Assembly (NCBI GenBank): GCA_947480815.1
Contig: CANKEA010000079.1
Location: forward strand, 1 to 6,156
Direction of reading: 5' to 3'
Source of the DNA: Caulobacterales bacterium
GTDB taxonomy: Bacteria > Pseudomonadota > Alphaproteobacteria > Caulobacterales > Caulobacteraceae
Length of the DNA stretch: 6,156 nucleotides
The stretch's first letter is position 1, and every line of letters starts with the position of its first letter. This document shows, piece after piece, positions 1 to 6,156 of this stretch. The position numbers were made by a program, and so were the translations under genes. The notes under the pieces are model-generated. The model searched no databases, had not been told where the DNA came from, and was given only the letters and a program-made list of their open reading frames with translations.

Positions 1-1148
1 CAGTGCTCCATAGAATAGAACCCGGTCGCGGCCGCCTTCTGGGCCGGCGTCCAGGCAGCCTCGGTCTTATCGAAATAGTGCATCATCAGCGGGCAGTCGG
101 CCCAGGCTGGCAGCAGGGTGATCAAGTCGGGGTAGCTGCGCTCGGGCAGCAGGCCGTCGAGCAGCCCAGGATAGTTGTACGTCAGCAGGAACTGCTGCAT
201 CGAGCCGCCCGAGCCGCCCAGGCCGATGGTGTAGCGCGGCAGGCCGAAGCTTTCGACGAAGTGCTCCTTCACCATCATCATGGTTTCAGCTGAGATCACG
301 TCGTTGCAGTTCTGACCCTCGACGTTGAAGGTGGCAGAGGCGACCGCATAGCCCTTGTCGAGCGGGTCGTTGTTCATCTCGCCGCCGTTGACGACGCCGC
401 CGTTATTGCGACCCTGACGGAAGGCCGCGCCACAGCCGCCGCCGAAGCTGTAGACCAGCACACCGTTCCAGCCGGGGGATTTCGAGGTGAGGCTTGGCGT
501 GTCATCGGGCGTGGCCAGCATAGCGATCTGATAGATCGAGCGGTTGATCACGCCTGTTTCCAGCCGCACGATATAATCGACGCTCGCCCCGGTCGATAGG
601 GTGGTGCGCGCTAGGTCGGCCGGCTTGGGGCCCTTGGGATTATAGGATTTCAGCGGCCCGCCGCTGGTGGGCTTATAGACGTACTGCACATTGGTCAGGG
701 CCCAGCAGTCGGTATCCTTGGGCGCGCCGAGCGTGGTTCCGTCGGGCATTTTCACCGCCGCTGTTTCGCAAACGAACGGCGTTTGGTGCGGACCAGAGAA
801 CACGGGACCGGCATTGGGATAATCGGTCAGGGTGATGGACGCCTTAGCGGCACCGGCGCTGGCAGCAACTTGGTTGGCCCCGACCTTCAGCCCATCGATG
901 ACCCCGCGCCGGGTGGCACCGGCTCCCGTCAGGTGAGATGTCTGATCCGCGCCATTGACGGTGAGCTTCAAGCCCGGGCCCGCGCCGGTCACTTCGACCA
1001 GCGCATTCTCACCCGTCACCCGGCTGGGGCTGGAAGAAACAACCTTGATGGCCAGGGGTGCGGGGGCCGCCGTTGCCGTGGCACCGATCGCCGCCGCTAA
1101 AACCAGCGACCGCGCCATGTGTGCGCCGAAACCGATTGCATCAGCCAT
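1..1148 (-). CDS. DUF6351 family exported protein, putative alpha/beta-hydrolase-like enzyme (C-terminus cut by window edge)
   Basis: The reading frame is open from the ATG at 1148 to the left edge (382 full codons), so the C-terminal part is missing. Residues about 11-29 (MARSLVLAAAIGATATAAP) form a short signal peptide, so the protein should be exported. Residues 32-110 resemble a small beta-rich domain. The family's conserved blocks follow: GPVFSGPHQTPFVCET (114-129), DYIVRLETGVINRSIYQIA (191-209), GWNGVLVYSFGGGCG (226-240), GYAVASATFNVEGQNCND (266-283) and GLGGSGGSMQQ (309-319). The last contains a GxSxG nucleophile elbow with Ser313 as candidate nucleophile. The acid and His partners would lie outside the window. 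Cysteines at 127, 148, 239, 281 and 352 could form disulfides in the periplasm. Family assignment is from recognised motifs; substrate and reaction are unknown. A tannase/esterase-like hydrolase is the nearest alternative reading. The start at 1148 is chosen because AGGGAG sits 6 nt upstream; the ATG at 1118 is a weaker alternative that would still leave the signal peptide intact. Confidence 0.85.
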   Translation of the reverse strand, partial: MADAIGFGAHMARSLVLAAAIGATATAAPAPLAIKVVSSSPSRVTGENALVEVTGAGPGLKLTVNGADQTSHLTGAGATRRGVIDGLKVGANQVAASAGAAKASITLTDYPNAGPVFSGPHQTPFVCETAAVKMPDGTTLGAPKDTDCWALTNVQYVYKPTSGGPLKSYNPKGPKPADLARTTLSTGASVDYIVRLETGVINRSIYQIAMLATPDDTPSLTSKSPGWNGVLVYSFGGGCGAAFRQGRNNGGVVNGGEMNNDPLDKGYAVASATFNVEGQNCNDVISAETMMMVKEHFVESFGLPRYTIGLGGSGGSMQQFLLTYNYPGLLDGLLPERSYPDLITLLPAWADCPLMMHYFDKTEAAWTPAQKAAATGFYSMEH

Positions 1149-1265
1149 CGCTATCTCCCTATGGACGTCTCTTGATCCCGGGCAAAGTTGTGCGACTGCC
1201 CCAGCGGTTTGTCTACAGCTGGCATGCCAAGGCGTGCTGCAGAGCAGCGGACCCAAGAAGACAGG
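1149..1265. other. Intergenic gap between maeB and the DUF6351 gene, with two small inverted repeats
   Basis: These 117 bp follow the maeB stop codon and precede the DUF6351 start; both genes are on the minus strand. GCTGC-AGA-GCAGC (1236-1248) could form a 5-bp hairpin about 18 nt after the maeB stop, and TGGCATGCCA (1220-1229) is a perfect 10-bp palindrome. Neither is followed by a T-run on the minus strand, so an intrinsic terminator is not supported. I found no convincing -35/-10 pair for the DUF6351 gene. Read-through from maeB or an unrecognised promoter both remain possible. Confidence 0.5.
1155..1160 (-). promoter_or_regulatory. Shine-Dalgarno site of the DUF6351 gene
   Basis: On the minus strand AGGGAG lies 6 nt before the ATG at 1148. 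The in-frame ATG at 1118, which would give a cleaner signal peptide, has no comparable site, so this motif favours the upstream start. It also implies that the gene is translated independently of maeB. Confidence 0.6.
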
Positions 1266-3533
1266 CTAGCCGCGGCTTTGCACCGCCGCCAGGGCGGTCA
1301 TGTTGACGATACCGCGCGCTGTCGCGGCGGGCGTCAGCACATGCAGCGGCAGCGACATCCCCATAAAGATCGGACCGACCAGCAAGCCCTCGGTGGCGGC
1401 GCTGAGCAGGGTCAGGCTGATATTTGCCGCATCGAGCGTGGGCATGACCAGCAGATTGGCCGATCCGCTGAGGCGTCCGTCCATGACCAGCTTATTGCGC
1501 AGCGCCTCGCTCAAGGCCGCGTCGGCGTGCATCTCACCATCGACTTCCAGATCGGGTGCGCGATCGTGGATCAGGGCCAGGGCCTCACGCATCTTGCGGG
1601 CGTTGGGGGCATTGCTGGCGCCGAAACTGGAATGCGACAGCAGGGCCACCTTGGGCACCACACCGAACTGTTCGACCGCTTCCGCCGCCAGCAGGGTCAA
1701 CTCGGCCACCTCTTCAGCGGTCGGATCGACGTTGACGTGCGTGTCGCAGATAAACAGGACACCGTTCTGCAGGATCAGAGCCGATAGGGCGTAGATCCGG
1801 TTCGCCCCTGCCTTGCGGGGGATGATTGGCATGACATAGCTGGCCTGGGTCCACCAATCGCCACGTCCACCGACAAGGGCCGCATCGACCGCGCCGGAGC
1901 GCAGCAGCATGGCGGCGGTCACGCTGGGCCGGCTGGTCACGCGCCGCTCCGCCGCAAGCGGCGGCACCCCGCGCCGGCCAACAGCGGCTTGATATTGCTC
2001 GATCAGTGGCGCGAGCGCCTCGACGTCGGTGGTCGGATCCAGCACCTTCACCTTGCCACCCAGATCCAGCCGCAGGCCCATGGCCTTGACCTTGCCCTCG
2101 ATGACCGAGCGACGGCCGATTAGCAGCGGCTGGGCTAGTCCCTCATCGACCACGGTCTGGACCGCGCGCAACACGCGCTCATCCTCGCCCTCGGCAAACG
2201 CTACCCTAGACTGGGCCTTGCGCGCGCGATCAAAGATCGGCCGCATTAGCTGGCCCGAACGATAGACAAACCGTTCCAAGTCGCGCTGATAAACCGCAAA
2301 ATCGGCGATCGGGCGGGTGGCAACACCACTGTCCATGGCCGCCTTGGCCACGGCCGGGGCGATCTTGAGGATCAGGCGCGGATCGAAAGGCTTTGGAATG
2401 ATGTATTGCGGGCCGAACAGCGGAGCGGCACCGCCATAGGCGGCGGCGACGACTTCGGAAGCCTCAGCGCGGGCGAGGTCGGCAATGGCTTTTACCGCCG
2501 CCACCTTCATGGCCTCATTGATCTCGGTGGCCCCCACGTCCAGCGCACCCCGGAATATGAACGGGAAGCAGAGCAGATTGTTGACCTGATTAGGATAGTC
2601 GGTCCGGCCAGTGGCCATGATGGCGTCCGGCCGCGCCGCCGTGACAAGTTCGGGCATGATCTCTGGATCGGGATTGGCCATGGCCAGGATCAGCGGCTTA
2701 TCGGCCAATAGCGGCAGCCACTCGGGATTGAACACATTGGGGGCCGACAGCCCCAGGAAGATATCGGCACCCGGCAAGACGTCAGGCAGACGCCGCGCGT
2801 CGGTACGGCGGGCATAGCGCGCCATATTCGGCGGCATGTTCTCCTCGCGCCCGTCATAGACCACGCCCTTGATGTCGGTCAGGGTGACGTTGTCGGTCGG
2901 CAGGCCCATGGAGACCAGCAGGTCGACGCAGGCCAGGGCCGCGGCACCCGCGCCCGAGGTGACGAGGCGCACGTCCTTCAGTTTCTTGCCCTGCAACACA
3001 AGGGCGTTCAACACCGCCGCCGCGCAGACGATGGCGGTACCGTGCTGATCGTCGTGGAATACCGGGATCGACATGCGCTCGCGCAAAGCCGCCTCGATAT
3101 AAAAACACTCCGGGGCCTTAATGTCTTCGAGGTTGATGCCCCCAAAGGTCGGCTCCAGTGAAGCCACCGCCTCGATGAACTTGTCCGGGTCCAGCTGGTT
3201 GATCTCGATGTCAAACACATCGATGCCAGCAAACTTTTTGAACAGGACAGCCTTGCCCTCCATCACCGGCTTGCTGGCCAGGGGGCCGATATTTCCAAGC
3301 CCCAGCACGGCCGTGCCATTGGTGATCACACCGACCAGATTGCCGCGGATGGTGTAGTCGCGCGCCTTGTCGGGATCGGCGGCGATTTCCTCGCAAGCCG
3401 CCGCCACGCCGGGCGAATAAGCCAAGGCGAGATCGCGTTGCGTCGCCATGCGCTTGGTGGCCTCAATGGCCATCTTCCCGGGCCTTGGCAACCGGTGGTA
3501 GTCCAGCGCCGCCTTACGAAAATCCTCGTCCAT
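1266..3533 (-). CDS. maeB: NADP-dependent malic enzyme with C-terminal phosphotransacetylase-like domain
   Basis: Cytoplasmic enzyme that oxidatively decarboxylates malate to pyruvate and CO2, making NADPH and feeding pyruvate from the TCA cycle. At 755 residues it is full length for the MaeB type. The malic N-terminal domain spans about 15-150, with the SPGVA motif (40-44) next to the candidate catalytic Tyr39 and with [19 protein letters not shown] (92-110) containing Lys94. Candidate metal ligands are Glu136/Asp137 in [11 protein letters not shown] and Asp162 in HDDQHGTA (160-167). The cofactor domain spans about 163-400, with GxGxxA at 194-199 and the conserved MANPDPEI (285-292) and [17 protein letters not shown] (309-325). 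From about 430 to 750 there is a phosphotransacetylase-like domain with [10 protein letters not shown] (665-674) and [18 protein letters not shown] (689-706). In studied MaeB proteins this domain is not catalytic and mediates oligomerisation and acetyl-CoA control. NADP rather than NAD preference is inferred from architecture. The start is supported by a modest GGGTGAAG shortly before the ATG and by the family-typical N-terminus. Confidence 0.96.
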   Translation of the reverse strand: MDEDFRKAALDYHRLPRPGKMAIEATKRMATQRDLALAYSPGVAAACEEIAADPDKARDYTIRGNLVGVITNGTAVLGLGNIGPLASKPVMEGKAVLFKKFAGIDVFDIEINQLDPDKFIEAVASLEPTFGGINLEDIKAPECFYIEAALRERMSIPVFHDDQHGTAIVCAAAVLNALVLQGKKLKDVRLVTSGAGAAALACVDLLVSMGLPTDNVTLTDIKGVVYDGREENMPPNMARYARRTDARRLPDVLPGADIFLGLSAPNVFNPEWLPLLADKPLILAMANPDPEIMPELVTAARPDAIMATGRTDYPNQVNNLLCFPFIFRGALDVGATEINEAMKVAAVKAIADLARAEASEVVAAAYGGAAPLFGPQYIIPKPFDPRLILKIAPAVAKAAMDSGVATRPIADFAVYQRDLERFVYRSGQLMRPIFDRARKAQSRVAFAEGEDERVLRAVQTVVDEGLAQPLLIGRRSVIEGKVKAMGLRLDLGGKVKVLDPTTDVEALAPLIEQYQAAVGRRGVPPLAAERRVTSRPSVTAAMLLRSGAVDAALVGGRGDWWTQASYVMPIIPRKAGANRIYALSALILQNGVLFICDTHVNVDPTAEEVAELTLLAAEAVEQFGVVPKVALLSHSSFGASNAPNARKMREALALIHDRAPDLEVDGEMHADAALSEALRNKLVMDGRLSGSANLLVMPTLDAANISLTLLSAATEGLLVGPIFMGMSLPLHVLTPAATARGIVNMTALAAVQSRG

Positions 3534-3607
3534 TCTTCACCCAACATACGGCTTGGCGTCGCGGCGCACTATCGTCACCGCGTCCTCACGCATCTAATGG
3601 CCCCCCC

Positions 3608-3635
3608 AGCCCAGATCGTCCAGCGGGGATGGGCT
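3608..3635 (-). repeat. Inverted repeat in the presumed maeB leader
   Basis: AGCCCA (3608-3613) and TGGGCT (3630-3635) are perfect inverted copies with a 16-nt loop. An outer pair, GGCCC (3599-3603) and GGGCC (3650-3654), could close a larger stem around it. A transcript starting near 3660 would carry all of it in a leader of about 127 nt, some 65 nt before the maeB start codon. This is complementarity seen by eye; the region is GC-rich and chance pairing is plausible. Confidence 0.3.
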
Positions 3636-3666
3636 TTCCCAAGCGATACGGGCCTGCTAGCAATAA

Positions 3667-3672
3667 ATTATA
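3667..3672 (-). promoter_or_regulatory. Candidate -10 box for maeB
   Basis: The minus strand reads TATAAT here, a perfect housekeeping -10 hexamer inside a short AT-rich island. The region 16-18 bp upstream (about 3689-3696) has no TTGACA-like match and instead overlaps a GC-rich dyad. The promoter would therefore be weak or depend on a regulator. Transcription would begin near 3660. The call rests on the -10 hexamer alone. Confidence 0.35.
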
Positions 3673-3684
3673 CGAATGGCGATC

Positions 3685-3701
3685 TGCCCCGCGACGGGGC
3701 A
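3685..3701. repeat. GC-rich dyad between the two divergent promoters
   Basis: TGCCCC (3685-3690) and GGGGCA (3696-3701) are perfect inverted copies around GCGAC. The dyad sits where the -35 of the candidate maeB promoter would be, and immediately upstream of the TTGGCACG element on the plus strand. That is a reasonable place for an operator controlling one or both directions. No T-run follows on either strand, so it is not an intrinsic terminator. No known operator consensus is recognised. Confidence 0.35.
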
Positions 3702-3719
3702 TTGGCACGTCCGTAGGCT
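3702..3719 (+). promoter_or_regulatory. Sigma-54-like promoter candidate for the DUF1800-DUF1501 operon (imperfect)
   Basis: TTGGCACG (3702-3709) matches the conserved -24 part of sigma-54 promoters exactly. The expected TTGC element after a 4-nt spacer is absent: the sequence there is TAGGC, and a GC dinucleotide appears one base late (AGGCT, 3715-3719). Sigma-54 tolerates spacing changes poorly, so this may be non-functional. Read as a sigma-70 promoter, TTGGCA has no good -10 partner 17 bp downstream. Either way transcription could start near 3730, giving a leader of about 20 nt that includes the ribosome binding site. Confidence 0.22.
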
Positions 3720-3730
3720 GAATGCAGTTT

Positions 3731-3739
3731 AGGGGAAGG
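3731..3739 (+). promoter_or_regulatory. Shine-Dalgarno site of the DUF1800 gene
   Basis: AGGGGAAGG ends 10 nt before the ATG at 3750. It supports that start, which also places the lipobox cysteine at residue 23, a normal distance for a lipoprotein signal. Confidence 0.5.
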
Positions 3740-3749
3740 CTGTCTAACA

Positions 3750-5447
3750 ATGACAATCCCAGCCATAGCTCGGTGCGCTGCCCTGCTGTCGGCGACCGCG
3801 CTTCTGCTTACCGCCTGCGGAGGCGGCGGCGGATCGACAGCTGAGGTCGGTTCGGCCGCGTCTACTGCGCGAGCCGCCGCGCCAATGAGCGCTCCCGACG
3901 CCGTTCGACTGGCAAAACAGGCCAGTTTTGGACCAAACCAAGCTTTGGTCGACCATATCATCGCTGTGAACATCAACGCTTGGCTCGAGGAGCAGTTCGC
4001 CGCCACTGGCAGCACCTATTCGGACCTGGCCACCCGGGTCGCGGCCCGAAACTACTGCAATCTGATGACCGGCACGGCGGCCACGATCTGCAATCGCGAC
4101 TATATGAGCTCCACCCCCCTGGCGATGCGCTTCTACAGCGACGCCATGCAGCAACCAGACCAACTGCGCCAGCGCGTCGCCTTCGCCCTGTCGCAGATCC
4201 TGGTGGCGTCCGACGTGGAAGTCCATTCCACCGCCGGCCAGGCGGCAATGAACCAGATCTTTCTTGACAATGCCTTCGGCAACTATCGCGAAATCCTCAA
4301 GGCCGTGACGCTTAGCGCCTACATGGGCGACTACCTGGACATGGCCAACAGCTCCAAGTCCGCGCCCAACGAAAACTACGCCCGCGAGCTGATGCAGCTC
4401 TTCTCAATGGGCATCAACAAGCTCAATGCCGACGGGACCGAACAACTCAACGCCACCGGTGCAACCATCCCAACCTACACCGCCGCCGACGTAAAAGATG
4501 TCGCCCGGGCGCTGACCGGCTGGACCTACGCCCGCATAGGCACGGCGCCGCTAAGCGACTCCAACAATCTTGACTACTCCAAGCCCATGATCGCCAACGC
4601 GGCGATCTACGACACCGGTGCCAAGAGCTTCCTGGGAACCACAGTGGCCGCCGGAGCCAGCCAAGACGTCAGCCTTAACAGTGTGGTCGACACGGTATTC
4701 AGCGACGCATCAACTCCGCCCTATATATCTCAGCAGCTGATCCAGCAGTTGGTCACCTCCAACCCAACGCCAGCCTATGTGGCCCGGGTAACGGCGGTGT
4801 TCATCAACAACGGTTCTGGCACGCGAGGCGACCTAAAATCCGTGATCCGCGCGATTCTGACCGACCCCGAAGCCCGCGGGGATTCAAAAGTTATCGCCAG
4901 CTATGGCAAGGTGAAGGAGCCTGTGCTGCTCAGCACCGCTATTGGCCGTCTAGCTGGGTTCAAGTCAGATGGCTACGCGTTCACGACGCGGGATGTGGCT
5001 ATGGGTCAGGCCCCGTTCCGCGCCCCAAGCGTGTTCAACTTCTATCCGCCGGACTATCCTTTGCCGCAGGGCGGCGGTCTGATCAGCCCACCTTCGAAAC
5101 TGATGACCACGTCCACCATCCTGGCGCGCCATAACCTCGTCTATGACTGGACCTTCAGCGGAGATGCCACTAGCCGCGGCGAATATGCGCCACAGGCCAC
5201 CATTGCTGATGCGACCGGAACAATTCCGGACTGGACGAGCTGGGAGGCACTGACCGATCCCAATGCAATCATCGACCGCATCGACCTATTGATGCTCAAT
5301 AACACCATGGCCCCAGCCCAGCGCACCGCCCTGCTGGCCGCAATGACCCCGATCACCAACGCTGACCCGGCTATCCAGGCCCGCAAGCGGGCGCAGACTG
5401 CACTCTACATCGTCGGGACCTCGCCGATGTTCCAGATCGATCGCTGA
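3750..5447 (+). CDS. DUF1800 domain-containing lipoprotein
   Basis: The 565-residue protein starts with a lipoprotein signal: Arg8, a hydrophobic stretch (10-22) and the lipobox LTAC with Cys23 as lipidation site. A Gly/Ser/Ala-rich linker follows to about residue 45. The rest is a DUF1800 domain with its conserved blocks: DAVRLAKQASFGPN (50-63), QLRQRVAFALSQILV (138-152), PNENYARELMQLFSMGI (206-222), YTAADVKDVARALTGWTY (243-260), YDTGAKSFLGTTV (287-299), ISQQLIQQLVTSNPTPAYVARVTAVF (326-351), GDLKSVIRAILTDPEAR (360-376), VKEPVLLSTAIGRLAGF (388-404) and APFRAPSVFNFYPPDYP (421-437). It ends with the typical ALYIVGTSPMFQIDR. It should be membrane-anchored, facing the periplasm or the outside. 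The domain's biochemical role is unknown to me, and no catalytic residues can be assigned from sequence. The DUF1501 gene follows after 14 bp, the usual partner arrangement, so the two products probably work together. The frame is intact throughout. Confidence 0.93.
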   Translation: MTIPAIARCAALLSATALLLTACGGGGGSTAEVGSAASTARAAAPMSAPDAVRLAKQASFGPNQALVDHIIAVNINAWLEEQFAATGSTYSDLATRVAARNYCNLMTGTAATICNRDYMSSTPLAMRFYSDAMQQPDQLRQRVAFALSQILVASDVEVHSTAGQAAMNQIFLDNAFGNYREILKAVTLSAYMGDYLDMANSSKSAPNENYARELMQLFSMGINKLNADGTEQLNATGATIPTYTAADVKDVARALTGWTYARIGTAPLSDSNNLDYSKPMIANAAIYDTGAKSFLGTTVAAGASQDVSLNSVVDTVFSDASTPPYISQQLIQQLVTSNPTPAYVARVTAVFINNGSGTRGDLKSVIRAILTDPEARGDSKVIASYGKVKEPVLLSTAIGRLAGFKSDGYAFTTRDVAMGQAPFRAPSVFNFYPPDYPLPQGGGLISPPSKLMTTSTILARHNLVYDWTFSGDATSRGEYAPQATIADATGTIPDWTSWEALTDPNAIIDRIDLLMLNNTMAPAQRTALLAAMTPITNADPAIQARKRAQTALYIVGTSPMFQIDR

Positions 5448-5453
5448 GGAGGG
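5446..5453 (+). promoter_or_regulatory. Strong Shine-Dalgarno site of the DUF1501 gene, overlapping the upstream stop codon
   Basis: GAGGAGGG begins within the TGA of the DUF1800 gene and ends 8 nt before the ATG at 5462. It contains a perfect AGGAGG. The overlap indicates co-transcription with efficient, possibly coupled, translation, and fixes the start of the second gene. Confidence 0.75.
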
Positions 5454-5461
5454 ATCAAACC

Positions 5462-6156
5462 ATGACGATTTCTCGACGCGAATTTTCCAGACTGATCGCA
5501 GGCGGCGGTGCCTTGGCTGCCATGGGCCAGCTGAGCCGCACGGCTGCGCTCGCCCAGACGACCTCCAGCTATAGGGCCATGGTCGGTGTGTTTCTATTCG
5601 GCGGCAATGACGCCTGGAACATGGTGGTGCCGACCGACAGCCGTTATGCGACCTATGCCTCGACCCGCAACGCTGGACTAGTGTTGCCCAAAACCTCGCT
5701 GATGGCGCTGAGCGGTACGGCCTTCGGCCTGCATCCAAGCTTCGCGCCGCTGCAGACGGCCTGGAACGAGGGTGCCATGAACGTGGTGCTCAACACCGGT
5801 TCACTGTTCCAGCCCCTGACCCGCACCCTCTACCAGACCCGACCCGACCTCGTACCGCTAAACCTGATGTCACACGCCGACGAACAGGCGCACTGGCAGG
5901 GCAACCGGGCGCGTGAAACCAGTCTCGATGGCTACATGGGACGCATGGCCGATAAAATGTCGCCGACGGCGCTCTCGCCGCTGATCTCCATCGCCGGTTC
6001 CAATTTGATCACTATCGGTAAGAGGTCCTCGCCCCTGGTGCTGCCCTCGACCGGAACCATTAGTCGCAATGGTTTCGTGCAAGGCTCGACCAACACCACT
6101 ATCGCCGCACGCCAATCTGCGATCACCGCTTTTTCTGACGCAAACATGCTGGGTAC
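5462..6156 (+). CDS. DUF1501 domain-containing protein with Tat signal (C-terminus cut by window edge)
   Basis: The frame stays open to the right edge (231 full codons); family members are usually well over 400 residues, so about half is missing. The N-terminus MTISRREFSRLIAGGGALAA has the twin-arginine pair Arg5-Arg6 followed by a hydrophobic stretch, with a likely signal peptidase cut after ALA (29-31). The protein is therefore exported folded through Tat, which often means a cofactor or metal is loaded in the cytoplasm. The DUF1501 hallmark is FLFGGNDAWNMVVP (44-57), followed by GLHPSFAPLQTAWNEGAMNVVLNTG (89-113) and SHADEQAHWQG (137-147). DUF1501 is, to my knowledge, grouped with the alkaline phosphatase/sulfatase superfamily. 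By analogy Asp50 and His138/Asp140 are candidate metal-site residues, but this is inference. Substrate and activity are unknown. It is the second gene of an operon with the DUF1800 lipoprotein. Confidence 0.9.
   Translation, partial: MTISRREFSRLIAGGGALAAMGQLSRTAALAQTTSSYRAMVGVFLFGGNDAWNMVVPTDSRYATYASTRNAGLVLPKTSLMALSGTAFGLHPSFAPLQTAWNEGAMNVVLNTGSLFQPLTRTLYQTRPDLVPLNLMSHADEQAHWQGNRARETSLDGYMGRMADKMSPTALSPLISIAGSNLITIGKRSSPLVLPSTGTISRNGFVQGSTNTTIAARQSAITAFSDANMLG

Larger units (their letters stand above)
3534..3749. other. Divergent intergenic region between maeB and the DUF1800-DUF1501 operon
   Basis: This 216-bp stretch separates two genes read in opposite directions, so it must carry both promoters. 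It holds a TATAAT on the minus strand, a GC-rich dyad (3685-3701), a sigma-54-like -24 element on the plus strand (3702-3709) and complementary segments in the presumed maeB leader (3599-3654). It also has an AT-rich island (3661-3676), which stands out in this GC-rich DNA. No small gene with a credible ribosome binding site was found in it. Confidence 0.7.

Noticed and set aside
783..1100. Plus-strand open frames of about 80-105 codons opposite the DUF6351 gene
   Set aside because: The opposite strand carries a continuous, family-conserved frame. These plus-strand frames overlap one another in different frames and lack ribosome binding sites.
1236..1248. Hairpin GCTGC-AGA-GCAGC as an intrinsic terminator of maeB
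   Set aside because: The stem is only 5 bp and no T-run follows on the minus strand, so termination there is not supported.
1188..1787. A 199-codon open frame on the plus strand opposite the maeB 3' end
   Set aside because: It lies antisense to a strongly conserved coding region, the translation is Gln/Gly/Arg-rich without family motifs, and there is no good ribosome binding site. It is a by-product of GC-rich codon use.
3685..3701. The GC-rich dyad as a bidirectional terminator
   Set aside because: It lies between two gene starts, not ends, and neither side has a T-run. An operator or chance dyad is more likely.
3722..3841. Possible short leader peptide starting at the ATG at 3722 and overlapping the DUF1800 start out of frame
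   Set aside because: It has no ribosome binding site of its own; the AGGGGAAGG lies inside it and serves the ATG at 3750. Its Arg-rich tail is an out-of-frame reading of the lipoprotein signal region.
3744..4226. A 160-codon open frame on the minus strand opposite the DUF1800 gene start
   Set aside because: It is antisense to the lipoprotein signal and the first conserved DUF1800 blocks, and its translation has no recognisable motif.
1..6156. tRNA genes, CRISPR arrays, insertion sequences, integrase sites, toxin-antitoxin genes
   Set aside because: Reading both strands, I found no regularly spaced repeats, no terminal inverted repeats with target duplications, no transposase motifs, no tRNA-like cloverleaf with a T-loop, and no small paired genes in the gaps.

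Overview
The window is GC-rich (roughly 60% or more by eye) chromosomal DNA from a Gram-negative bacterium. Codon use, the Sec/Tat/lipoprotein export signals and the gene types fit an alphaproteobacterium of the Caulobacterales/Sphingomonadales kind. That placement is an inference from style, not from a marker gene. No RNA gene, insertion sequence, CRISPR array or phage gene is visible, and coding density is normal.

Layout. (1) Positions 1-1148, minus strand: the N-terminal 382 residues of an exported DUF6351-family protein with an alpha/beta-hydrolase-like GxSxG elbow; its C-terminus lies beyond the left edge. (2) 1149-1265: a short gap with two small inverted repeats and no convincing terminator. 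(3) 1266-3533, minus strand: a complete 755-residue MaeB, the NADP-dependent malic enzyme fused to a phosphotransacetylase-like regulatory domain. (4) 3534-3749: a 216-bp divergent intergenic region with a TATAAT box facing maeB, a GC-rich dyad, a foldable maeB leader and a sigma-54-like -24 element facing right. (5) 3750-5447, plus strand: a 565-residue DUF1800 lipoprotein. (6) 5462 to the right edge, plus strand: the first 231 residues of a Tat-exported DUF1501 protein.

How the genes relate. DUF1800 and DUF1501 form a tight two-gene operon (14-bp gap, with the second gene's Shine-Dalgarno overlapping the first gene's stop codon). This pairing is widespread in bacteria but functionally uncharacterised as far as I know. 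Both proteins are exported, one as a lipoprotein and one through Tat, so they probably act together in the envelope or outside the cell. MaeB is cytoplasmic central metabolism (malate to pyruvate plus NADPH) and looks like an unrelated neighbour read in the opposite direction. The DUF6351 gene lies downstream of maeB on the same strand but has its own good ribosome binding site, and nothing ties it functionally to maeB.

The least explained parts are the DUF1800/DUF1501 pair, the DUF6351 putative hydrolase and the structured divergent promoter region. I see no evidence of a wholly new multi-gene system within these 6.2 kb.
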